A stretch of 64,000 nucleotides of DNA from Thraustochytrium sp. TN22 (Eukaryota > Sar > Bigyra > Thraustochytrida > Thraustochytriidae): the NCBI GenBank assembly GCA_013306675.1, contig JABLUY010000106.1:54499-118498 (forward strand), read 5' to 3'. Within the stretch, counting starts at the first letter, position 1. Each line of letters starts with the position of its first letter. Below the pieces are notes generated by a model. The model was not told the DNA's origin and made no database searches. It saw only the letters and a program-made list of their open reading frames with translations. Below are positions 1 through 7,618 of this stretch, piece by piece. Made by a program: the position numbers and the translations under genes.

Positions 1-522
1 GCACGTGCCAAGGCTCGCGCCAGGACGCCCCTTAGCACCAAGCGCGGCGCTCAGACCGCGCTAGTCCGTAGTCCTCCCAAGATGGCCAAGATCAAGCTCA
101 AGGCAAGGACAACGACTTCCAAGGCAACGTCGCCTGCAGCAACGACGCTCAAGGTCGTGTCGCCCAAGGTAACGACGCTCGAAGCGGCAACGCACAAGGC
201 GACGAAGCCCAGTGCGACGAAGCCCAAGACAACGACGCCCAAGGCAGCGAAATCCAAGGCGTCGACACCCAAGGCAACGAGTTCCAGATCAACGACACCC
301 AAGGCAACGCCCAAAGCCAAGGCGAAGGCAACGCCCAAGATTCTCGAATCACTCGCAGCCAAAGCGACAACGCCCCAGGCGACGACGCAAGCGGAGCTTC
401 CAGCGCAAGTGGAGTCGTGGCGCGTCGGCGATCTGCGCGCGTGGCTGCGCGAACGCAAGTTGCCGCTCAAGGGCAAGAAGGCCGACCTGGTGGAGCGGGT
501 GCGCACGGCGCTTGCAGACTGA
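1..522 (+). CDS. SAP-domain protein, 5' end possibly outside window
   Basis: The reading frame is open from base 1; the first in-window ATG is at 82, which would give 146 residues, so the true start may lie upstream of the window. Residues 1-105 (counted from the ATG) are a Lys/Thr/Ala/Pro-rich, very basic, low-complexity tract built from loose K-A-T-(T/S)-P-K repeats, resembling histone-H1-like tails. The last 35 residues form a SAP motif: a V-x-D-L-R-x-W-L-R helix, a turn with L-P-L-K-G-K-K, then A-D-L-V-E-R-V. SAP domains bind AT-rich or scaffold DNA in chromatin proteins and in some ubiquitin/SUMO ligases. The combination suggests a nuclear DNA-binding protein; that role is inference. A second SAP-like motif occurs in the MATH-BTB gene 5 kb away. 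Confidence 0.6.
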   Translation, partial: ARAKARARTPLSTKRGAQTALVRSPPKMAKIKLKARTTTSKATSPAATTLKVVSPKVTTLEAATHKATKPSATKPKTTTPKAAKSKASTPKATSSRSTTPKATPKAKAKATPKILESLAAKATTPQATTQAELPAQVESWRVGDLRAWLRERKLPLKGKKADLVERVRTALAD

Positions 523-617
523 GCGTACGTGCTCGCAATGCTCTGTGGCGCCGGAGCTTGGGACCTCGGGCTGTGCCAAGGAAGAAGAATCGTGAAGATG
601 ATGCACATGCGCACGTG

Positions 618-1457
618 TTACTTGGCGGCTCTGGTCTGCACAAAGAAGCAGCCCTTGACGTTCTCAATGCAGGCGCGGACGCGGTCGAGCGAGAAGAGGT
701 CCTTGCCGGTGCTGGTGTCGCGTAGGCTGGACTCCATGTCGATCCAGGGCGCGCGGTGCACGGAGCTGGGCGCTGCAAAGTCGGGGCCGGCACTCAGTTG
801 GATGCCGCGAAGGACCTTTTCGACGTTGGCTGGTCCGATGCCGCCGGCGTAGCCGCAGGGGAAGCCATCGGCGGCGATGGGTCGTGGAAAGGTGGTGCGC
901 TCGACGCCGGTGCCGACGCTGTCGTCAAAGAGGAAGCTGACCTTGGCGGCGCGCAGGAGCTCGTCGCGGCGTGCGAGCAGAGGCTCCCAGAGCGGGCGCG
1001 TCTCCTCGTTGCGCTGCACGATCCACTCGATGGCCGGGACGGCGAGCATGCAAGCGGCGAGGTTGTCGGCCTGCGCGGCGAGCCGCGAGGTGTCTACGTT
1101 GTTGGCCTTGGTGGCGTTGACCTGCACGCGTCGAAAGCCGAGTCCGGCGAGGCGTTGCACGAAGGTGGCGTCGCCGTTGAGCACCTGCTCGCAGCGCGAG
1201 CTGCACAGGTGCGCGGCAAGGCGCACGCGCGGCGCGTCCATGGTGCCGTTGGCCGCTGCTGCCGCCGCGCAGAGCTCCTTGACCCACGCCTCGCTCGCGA
1301 AGCGCGGCTCGCCCTCGCGCTCCGGCCGGAACAGCACGCCCCACTCGACCCAGGCCGCCTCCCTGGAGATCGCCACGGCCTGCGCCGGCGTCACGGAGTC
1401 GTCCACGCCGCAGAACCCCACGCCCAGCAGCGGCATCACCGCTTCCTGGCCCTGCAT
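618..1457 (-). CDS. TrpF-like (phosphoribosylanthranilate isomerase-type) TIM-barrel protein
   Basis: This 279-residue protein has landmarks of the TrpF fold. An N-terminal G-F-C-G strand matches the catalytic Cys of TrpF (KICG). A central F-L-F-D-D-S-x-G-T-G matches LLDs..GGTG, which carries the catalytic Asp. Near the C-terminus Y-A-G-G-I-G-P-A-N-V precedes I-D-M-E-S-S-L-R-D and a K-D motif, the phosphate-binding end of the barrel. TrpF isomerises phosphoribosylanthranilate in tryptophan synthesis. Similarity in the first third is weak and the usual G-F-V-F..S-P-R segment is altered, so a diverged paralogue is as likely as a true TrpF. A second ATG seven codons in (at 1436) precedes M-P-L-L-G-V and could be the real start. 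It is transcribed away from the RUS gene. Confidence 0.6.
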   Translation of the reverse strand: MQGQEAVMPLLGVGFCGVDDSVTPAQAVAISREAAWVEWGVLFRPEREGEPRFASEAWVKELCAAAAAANGTMDAPRVRLAAHLCSSRCEQVLNGDATFVQRLAGLGFRRVQVNATKANNVDTSRLAAQADNLAACMLAVPAIEWIVQRNEETRPLWEPLLARRDELLRAAKVSFLFDDSVGTGVERTTFPRPIAADGFPCGYAGGIGPANVEKVLRGIQLSAGPDFAAPSSVHRAPWIDMESSLRDTSTGKDLFSLDRVRACIENVKGCFFVQTRAAK

Positions 1458-2292
1458 TCTCCCCGCGCCTCCCCCTGCAGCGCGGCTCGCCCGCGCGTGG
1501 CTCTGCCCGCTTGCCGCCGCGCGCCGCCGCCCTCAGGCTGCTCTGCTCCGGGTTCGCCTCGTGCTCGCGCGCCGCAGCCCGCGCCGCCGGGCCCTCGGCC
1601 CCAGCCCGCGCCGCAGCCCGCGCGCGGCGGCTCCGCGCGCGGCGGGGCTGCGCGCGAGGGCCCGCGCGCCCGCCCCCTGCCGCGCCGCGCCGCGCGCGCC
1701 GCGGGCGGCCTCGCGCGGGCTGCGCCAGCGCGGGCGCGGGTCTCCCGCCACTGGCCGTTCGCGGCGCCGCATCCTGAGGCCAGGCGCCGCGCTGCGCTGC
1801 GCTGCGCCGCGCCGCGCTGCGCAGTCCCGCAAGCGCCTCGCGCGGCGGCGGCGCGCGGCGCAGCGGGGGCGGCCGGCCGCTCCGCCGCTCCTCGCGCGCG
1901 CGCGGGCGCGCGGCGCGCCACGGGCGGGGGCGAGGGCGCAGCTGGCGGCGGCGAGCGCCAGACGCTGCTGCGCGCGGAGCTGCACAAGGAGCTGCACAAG
2001 GACCTGCGCAGGGAGCTGCACGAGGAGCTGAGCTGCGCAAGGAGCGGAGCTTCACAAGAAGCTGGCTGAGCTGCGCAAGGAGCCGAGCTGCACGAGGAGC
2101 TGCCTGCAGGCGAGCGGCGGCGTGGAGCTGCAGGCGGAGGGGCAGAGGGAGGGGCAGAAGGAGCTCAGCGAGCTGCCCGCGGGCGAGCGGCGGCGTGGAG
2201 CTGCTGCAGGCGGAGCTGCAGCAGGGAGAGCTGCGCTGCAGGCGGAGCTGCGCTATAAGCGGCAGGCGCGAGGACGGGCAGCTGCGGCCAGG
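1458..2292. promoter_or_regulatory. Divergent intergenic region between the TrpF-like and RUS genes
   Basis: This 835-bp stretch is extremely GC-rich with many GCGC runs (about 1500-1970). It then becomes a degenerate array of 12-15-bp units related to 'gagctgcacaag' between about 1975 and 2260. Several long frames cross it because stop codons are rare at this composition. I see no supportable gene. By position it should hold the divergent promoters; no core promoter motif is recognised. Confidence 0.35.
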
Positions 2293-3873
2293 ATGAAACG
2301 CGCGGCGCGAGGGGCGCTGGCGAGGGCGGCGGAGCAGGAGGCCGGCGAGGCAGGCGTGCTGATGAAGCACTTTGACGCGGCGCGGCGAGGGTCGAGGGCG
2401 GACGGGAGTCGGGGCCGCACGCGAGGCCGCGGCGCGCTGCGCGGGCCGGTGTGGCGACTCAAGCCGGCGCGTGGCGCGGCGGCGCGGTCGGCGCTGGCGG
2501 AGGCGGCCGGGCTTGTGGTGGCGGCGCGCGACCACCTGCTGCCCAAGAACCACGCCACCTCGGTGGGGCCGCGGTACCTGGAGTACGTGCAGTGGAGCAT
2601 GGCGGCCGGCGTGGTGGGCACGACGTCGGGCGTGATCTCGATGCAGTCGCTGCTCATGGCGGTGGGGCTCGGGCAGGGCGCCATCCCGACGGCCGCCGCG
2701 GTGAACTGGATCCTCAAGGACGGCCTGGGCCAGCTGGGCGGCGTGCTGTTCGCGTCAACGGTGAACCAGCGATTCGACGCGGAGCCCAAGCGCTGGCGGC
2801 TCAAGGCGGCGGCCGTGTTGGACGCGAGCATCCTGCTAGAGGTGATGACGCCCTGGTTTCCGGCGTACTTTCTGCCGATCGCCTCGATCGCCAACATCGG
2901 CAAGAACATCGGCTGGCTCGCCGCAAGCGCCACGCGCGCCGGCATCCACCGCAGCTTCATGCGCACAGAGAACCTGGGCGACATCACGGGCAAGGCCGGC
3001 TCGCAGACCATCGCGTCCTCGGTGGTCGGCACGGGCCTCGGCATTGCGTTGTCCGGCCTGGTGGGCGCCGAGACCGGCACGCTGCTCGCCACGGCCGGCG
3101 CGCTCTCGGCGCTGCACATGGGCCTGCTCTACAAGTCGCTGGGCGCCGTGACGATCCGCACGCTCAATTTGCAGCGGCTCTGGCTCGCGCTGCGGCCCGC
3201 ACTGCGCTACGAGCTCGCGACGGGCGCCGTGGCCCCAGCCGCGGCGGGGGCCGCGGCTGCTGCCGCCGGCGCCGCGGCGCTCGCGGCCGCCACGGCCAAC
3301 GGGGCCGGCAAGACGCACGCGCCCACCGTGATCCCGCATGTCGACCCGCTCGGCATCCTGGACCCGGACCAGGTCGCTCCGCTAGAGACCATCGTGCACT
3401 TTGGCAAGCTGTCCGCGCGCCGCGACGGCCATTCGGTGCTCACGCAAGACCCGGCGCTGGAGGCGGCGCTCCCGGAAGACGCGCGCGGACACGCGCGTCT
3501 CCACATCGGCCCGCCCCTCGACGAGGCGTTCCCGACCCCGACCGACTTTGCCGTCGCGCTCGGGCTCGCGCGCCGCACGCAGGCGCGGCACCTCATCGGC
3601 ATCTCCAGCGACGGCGACGTCTCGCTGCTCTTTCTGCACGACGCCGCGCCGCGCGACGTGCTGCGCGGCGCGCTCCACGCCATGCTCGTCTACCAAGCCG
3701 TCCTGCACGCGCCGCACGCGCGCTGCCTGCAGACCGACCTCGTCGAGGCCTGCGGCGACCACCTCCCGGCCGACGTCATGGACAGCCTCGAGGCCCGCTT
3801 CTCGCGCCTCGGCTGGGACACCGACCACCTCTTCTTCGAGCCCTACCGCGCGCGCGTCCGTCCAATAGACTAA
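2293..3873 (+). CDS. RUS family (DUF647, ROOT UV-B SENSITIVE-type) protein
   Basis: From the ATG at 2293 the protein has 526 residues, close to the family's usual 430-600. The DUF647 core is clear: L-P-K-N-H-A-T-S-V-G-P-R-Y-L-E-Y (family: LPxGYPxSVxxDYLxYQ), then a glycine/alanine-rich hydrophobic stretch, W-I-L-K-D-G-L-G-Q-L-G-G-V-L-F (WxLKDGxGxLGxIxFA), K-R-W-R-L-K-A-A, and G-S-Q-T-I-A-S-S. Plant RUS1/RUS2 act in plastid-linked UV-B sensing and vitamin B6 homeostasis; the family is found across eukaryotes and its biochemistry is poorly known. After the core comes an Ala-rich linker (about residues 325-345) and a C-terminal domain with P-x-P-T-D-F-A-V-A-L-G and repeated H-A-R-L/C patterns, typical of the family's tail. 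The frame is open upstream, but without an ATG and into low-complexity repeats, so 2293 is preferred. Confidence 0.85.
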   Translation: MKRAARGALARAAEQEAGEAGVLMKHFDAARRGSRADGSRGRTRGRGALRGPVWRLKPARGAAARSALAEAAGLVVAARDHLLPKNHATSVGPRYLEYVQWSMAAGVVGTTSGVISMQSLLMAVGLGQGAIPTAAAVNWILKDGLGQLGGVLFASTVNQRFDAEPKRWRLKAAAVLDASILLEVMTPWFPAYFLPIASIANIGKNIGWLAASATRAGIHRSFMRTENLGDITGKAGSQTIASSVVGTGLGIALSGLVGAETGTLLATAGALSALHMGLLYKSLGAVTIRTLNLQRLWLALRPALRYELATGAVAPAAAGAAAAAAGAAALAAATANGAGKTHAPTVIPHVDPLGILDPDQVAPLETIVHFGKLSARRDGHSVLTQDPALEAALPEDARGHARLHIGPPLDEAFPTPTDFAVALGLARRTQARHLIGISSDGDVSLLFLHDAAPRDVLRGALHAMLVYQAVLHAPHARCLQTDLVEACGDHLPADVMDSLEARFSRLGWDTDHLFFEPYRARVRPID

Positions 3874-3914
3874 CTACCACATGGCCGCCCACCGAGCGCA
3901 CGGCGCCAAGTCCA

Positions 3915-4022
3915 GGCAAGGCCAGCCAAGGCTAGCCAAGGCCAGCCAAGGCCAGCAAAGGCCAGCAAAGGCCAGCCAAGGCCAGCCAAGGCCAGCCAAG
4001 GCCAGCCAAGGCCAGCCAAGGC
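3915..4022. repeat. 10-bp tandem array (CCAAGGCCAG)n
   Basis: About eleven near-perfect copies of the decamer CCAAGGCCAG start about 40 bp after the RUS stop codon, probably inside its 3'UTR or terminator region. Two units read CAAAGGCCAG, and the second and last units carry CT in place of CC. Confidence 0.9.
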
Positions 4023-5135
4023 TGCGAGCACATAAGACGAATGCGAGCACGCGAGCACGCCTGCCCAAGCCCGTCCCGTGCCGACCAACACGACCGATGT
4101 ATGACTATCTTTCTTAGAATCCCGTGCCACCAGCCCATGCCTCGTCCTCCCAGCCATGCGGTCCTTGTCCTCCCCGCCCGGCCGACCTCGTCGTCGCGCG
4201 CAACTCCTTGTACTCCACGCTCTCCAAGCCAGGCGCCCACCACACAAGCTTCCGCGACGGCAGTCTGTGCGGGTTCCCGCCGCTGCTGCATTCCCCTCTG
4301 CAGATTCATCTGCAATTCCATCCTGCGCATCTCCATCATCTCCACCATCTCCATCTGCACCTCCATCTGCATGTGCTGCATGTGCTGCAAATGCTGCAAA
4401 CGCTGCAAACGCATCACGCATAGCCCGGGCCGTCGCGCTCGGCCTTGCGCAGCTCGTCCTCCTCGTCCCCCTCCCCCAGGTCCTCCTCCCCCTCAGGCTC
4501 CTCGTCCCTCCCGCCGCAGGCCCGACCTAACGACGCTGCCCGGCTCCGACTCGGACCCGCAGCCTGGTCGCCGCTGGCAGCGGCAGTGGGCAGGCAGTGG
4601 CGGCCGCGGCGGCACAGTGCGGCTGCGGCGCGCGCAAGTCGGGCTGGCGCGGCGCAAGTGCGGCAGCCGCGGCGCGAGAGTCGAAGCAAATTTGAAGCGT
4701 CCGCGCGCGGCGCGCGGGCGGCGGGCGGCGGCGGGCGGCGCGCGGCGCGGCGGCGCGGGCGCGGCGGGCGCGCGCGGCGCGGCGGCGCGGCGCGGCGGCG
4801 CGCGGCGGCGCGCGCGCGGCGCCAGCCGGCGGCGCGGGCGGAGAGGCAGCGGCGGCGGCGATCGGAGCGGCAGGCGACCGGCGGCCACAGCCGGCGCGAA
4901 CGGCGCGGCGCGCGGCGCGCGCGCGCGCGGCGAAAGGCGCGCGGCGAGCAGCAGCGCGACCGCCCCCGCGGCGCCCGCACCCCCCCCCCCCACCGGCGCC
5001 CCCGCGCGCGCGGGCGGAGCGCTCGCGCGGCGCGAGCGAGGCGTCGCGACGGGCCGCCAGGCCGCGGGCGCCTTCAATTGAAGGGGAAACGAGGGAGGCG
5101 CGCTCGCGAGCGGGGAGGAGGGAACGGAGCGCAGC
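4023..5135. promoter_or_regulatory. Intergenic region upstream of the MATH-BTB gene
   Basis: About 1.1 kb with no supportable gene. Positions 4300-4410 hold a degenerate array of CTGCAT/CATCTC-type 6-9-mers. Positions 4690-5030 are an almost pure GC stretch with a poly-C run near 4980, immediately before the MATH-BTB start. Presumed promoter and 5'UTR by position only. Confidence 0.3.
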
Positions 5136-6965
5136 ATGAGCTCGAGGCCGCGGTCGGCGGCGGCGGGCGGCGCGCGCGACGGCGCGGCGGATCGCGGCAT
5201 GTTTGGGTCGGCGAGCAAGTCGCGCGTGAGCGTGGTGGACCAGCCGTACTCGGAGTCGGAGAACATCACGCGCGCGTACAAGGGCGGGCACAGGCTATGC
5301 ATCTGGGCGTTCTCGACGCGCGTGAACGGGCTGCCCCAGGACTCGGTGCGCAGCACGGAGTTCAAAGTGGGCGACCACGTGTGGCGCGTGGAGTGTCACC
5401 CGGCCGGCGTGCGGTCCGAGGTGGCCGAGTACGTCTCGCTCTTCATCAGGTACCTGGGCCCAGAGGACCGCGTGACGGCGCACTGGGAGCTGCGGTGCGT
5501 GAACAAGGACCCGGAGAACAACAAGGAACGAAGGTGGATCAAGAACGACACGCACAACGTCTTCAAGAAGAACAACCGCTGGGGCTGGGACAAGTTCATG
5601 CGCAAGAGCCTCATCTTGGACGAGAACGAGGGCTTCCTGCACAACGGCGACTGCGCCATCTTCGAGGCGGGCGTGATGCTCAACTCGATGCACAAGACGC
5701 TGGGCAAGACCGAGCTCATCAAACACACACTCACCTCGAGCGTGAGCGACGATCTCGTGCGCATCCTCGAGTCGGGCGACCTCAGCGACGTTGAGTTCGT
5801 CCTCGAGGACGGCGCGGTGCGACTAAAGGCGCACCGCCAGATTCTCGCCGCGCGCTCCAAAGTCTTCGCCCGCATGTTTAGCGGGCTCTACCTCGAGCAC
5901 AAGCCCTCCTCAGAGAAGTCCTGCGGCGAGATCGTCATCCCAGACATCGACGGCCCGGTCTTCGAGGAGCTCCTGCACTTTCTCTATTCGGGCACGCTCA
6001 AGACGGATCTCTTCAAGTTCGAGAAGGAGCCGCGCGAGCGGCGCAAGAAGCGCCGCCGCGACGGCTCCACCAAGAGCGTCGAGAACGTCAACGTCGTCGA
6101 CGTCGACGGCGCCGGCCGCGCCGAGGACGCTGCGCACGCGCACACCAACACCTCCGAGGTCGACCCTATGATGGTGGAGCTCTCCTCCACGGGCGACATC
6201 TCGGTGCCGCTCTCCTCACGGTTCGACCACTTCCGCTTCGTGCTCGGCCTGCTGCAGGCCGGCGACAAGTACGAGGTCGAGGCGCTCCGCGAGACCTGCG
6301 AGCATTACCTGTGCAAGCTCATCGACCCACACTCCGTCGTGGACTTGGTCATGCTCGCCGACATGTACAACGCCGCAGTGCTCAAGAACGAGTGCCTCGA
6401 GTACATGGCCTGGCACCAGCCCATCACGCTCACACGCCGTCACATCAACAAACTCAGCAAGCTGCTGCTCGTCGAGATCATGAAGATGAGCACGGCAGAA
6501 GTCGACAATCAGGACTACTCCGCCAGCCCGGACGCCAACGAGAAGGTCACCGAGTCCGTCAACCACCTTCTCGTTTCCAGCTTCATCGACTTTGTCTCCC
6601 CTGACTTTTCCTCGCTTGTCAAGGCTTACTCCACCAACGAACTCAAACTCCGCCTCTCGCTCTTCGCGGCATCCACAAAGGGCGACCGCGACGACCTGCG
6701 CCGCCGCCTCCTCGGCATCGTCAGCAACAACCGACCCGCATCCACGCCCTCCTCGCGCGACGGCGGCGACGCGCCGCCCCAGCAGGAATGGCGCTCCTCC
6801 TCCTCCGCCTCCGCCTCCTCCTCCGTCGCCGTTGCCGCCTCCACGCGCACCTCGCACCGCCGCAGCGCGCGCTCTTCCAACTCCTCCTCCCACTCCAATG
6901 AGGACTCCCCATCATCACCACAAAACGCGCGTGGTGGCGCAGGCGACGAGCCCCTCGACGGCTGA
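5136..6965 (+). CDS. MATH-BTB protein with C-terminal SAP-like motif (SPOP-type CUL3 adaptor)
   Basis: The protein has 609 residues from an ATG preceded by GCAGC. Residues about 45-195 form a MATH domain (C-I-W-A-F, V-W-R-V-E-C-H-P-A-G, Y-V-S-L-F, N-R-W-G-W-D-K-F). Residues about 203-290 begin a BTB fold (G-D-L-S-D-V-E-F-V, K-A-H-R-Q-I-L-A-A-R-S-K-V-F-x-R-M-F). The BTB is split by a roughly 70-residue insert with a basic run (R-K-K-R-R-R, a possible NLS) and then resumes (residues about 365-395, L-L-x-A-G-D-K-Y-E-V). A BACK-like helical segment follows. Near residues 492-528, Y-S-T-N-E-L-K-L-R-L-x-L plus D-D-L-R-R-R-L-L resembles a SAP motif, and the tail is Ser-rich. MATH-BTB proteins present substrates to CUL3 ubiquitin ligases; nuclear action is inferred from the NLS and SAP-like segments. 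Confidence 0.88.
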   Translation: MSSRPRSAAAGGARDGAADRGMFGSASKSRVSVVDQPYSESENITRAYKGGHRLCIWAFSTRVNGLPQDSVRSTEFKVGDHVWRVECHPAGVRSEVAEYVSLFIRYLGPEDRVTAHWELRCVNKDPENNKERRWIKNDTHNVFKKNNRWGWDKFMRKSLILDENEGFLHNGDCAIFEAGVMLNSMHKTLGKTELIKHTLTSSVSDDLVRILESGDLSDVEFVLEDGAVRLKAHRQILAARSKVFARMFSGLYLEHKPSSEKSCGEIVIPDIDGPVFEELLHFLYSGTLKTDLFKFEKEPRERRKKRRRDGSTKSVENVNVVDVDGAGRAEDAAHAHTNTSEVDPMMVELSSTGDISVPLSSRFDHFRFVLGLLQAGDKYEVEALRETCEHYLCKLIDPHSVVDLVMLADMYNAAVLKNECLEYMAWHQPITLTRRHINKLSKLLLVEIMKMSTAEVDNQDYSASPDANEKVTESVNHLLVSSFIDFVSPDFSSLVKAYSTNELKLRLSLFAASTKGDRDDLRRRLLGIVSNNRPASTPSSRDGGDAPPQQEWRSSSSASASSSVAVAASTRTSHRRSARSSNSSSHSNEDSPSSPQNARGGAGDEPLDG

Positions 6966-7618
6966 TGCCAGCGTTGCAGTGCGGGTGCTTTTGTTGGCCA
7001 TGATGCGCCATCCCAAACTACATGGCTTTGCATGCGCTACACCGCACACGCACCACCCTTTGTTGACTATCATCTCTACTTTGCACGCAAGCGCCGTCGG
7101 TAATCTCAAAGTCGATGCCCTGCCACACTTTTTTAGTTTCTTCTTGTTGTTGGTTGGTCCGTCCGGTTTCGGACCTTGTCATGGGCCGCTGGAGTCACGA
7201 CCACGATTCTCACGCCGGGCGTGCCCTCGACATCCTCAAGCGCAACGCACAATCTCACTCGTTGCTCTATTGTCATTTTTGCTTTGCGGTGGAGCGCAAT
7301 GCCTCTGTATTCGTCACCGCCCGCCAACTTGTAGGCTAGGCTACTTCACGTTGAATTGAATCGTTAGCGCGCACACCGGGGGTGCGCGAGGTGGTTCGCA
7401 AATGCAAGAGCGAACAAGCCACCCAAAGCGTGCACGCGCGTGCACGCAAGCACAAGCGAGTCGGAGCGCGCAAGCAAGCTCCGCAGCGCCCGGCACGGGC
7501 GCCGTGCCACGCCGCATCGCGCCGCGCCGCGCTGCAGCTGTGGCAGACGGAGGCTATCTCGCGCGCGATTTCGATTTGGGGTGGGTGCGGTGGGGGACGC
7601 GGGCGGACGCCGGGCAAC
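6966..7618. promoter_or_regulatory. Intergenic region between MATH-BTB and EF-hand genes
   Basis: This 653-bp region is lower in GC at 6980-7380 (likely the MATH-BTB 3'UTR) and GC-rich again from 7400, with GTGCACGC repeats near 7428-7450. No gene is supported. The long frame that continues upstream of 7619 has no family similarity and is best read as 5'UTR. Confidence 0.3.

Noticed and set aside
2122-2292. N-terminal extension of the RUS protein
   Set aside because: There is no ATG in this part of the frame, and it translates the degenerate 12-15-bp repeat; the family similarity begins well after 2293.
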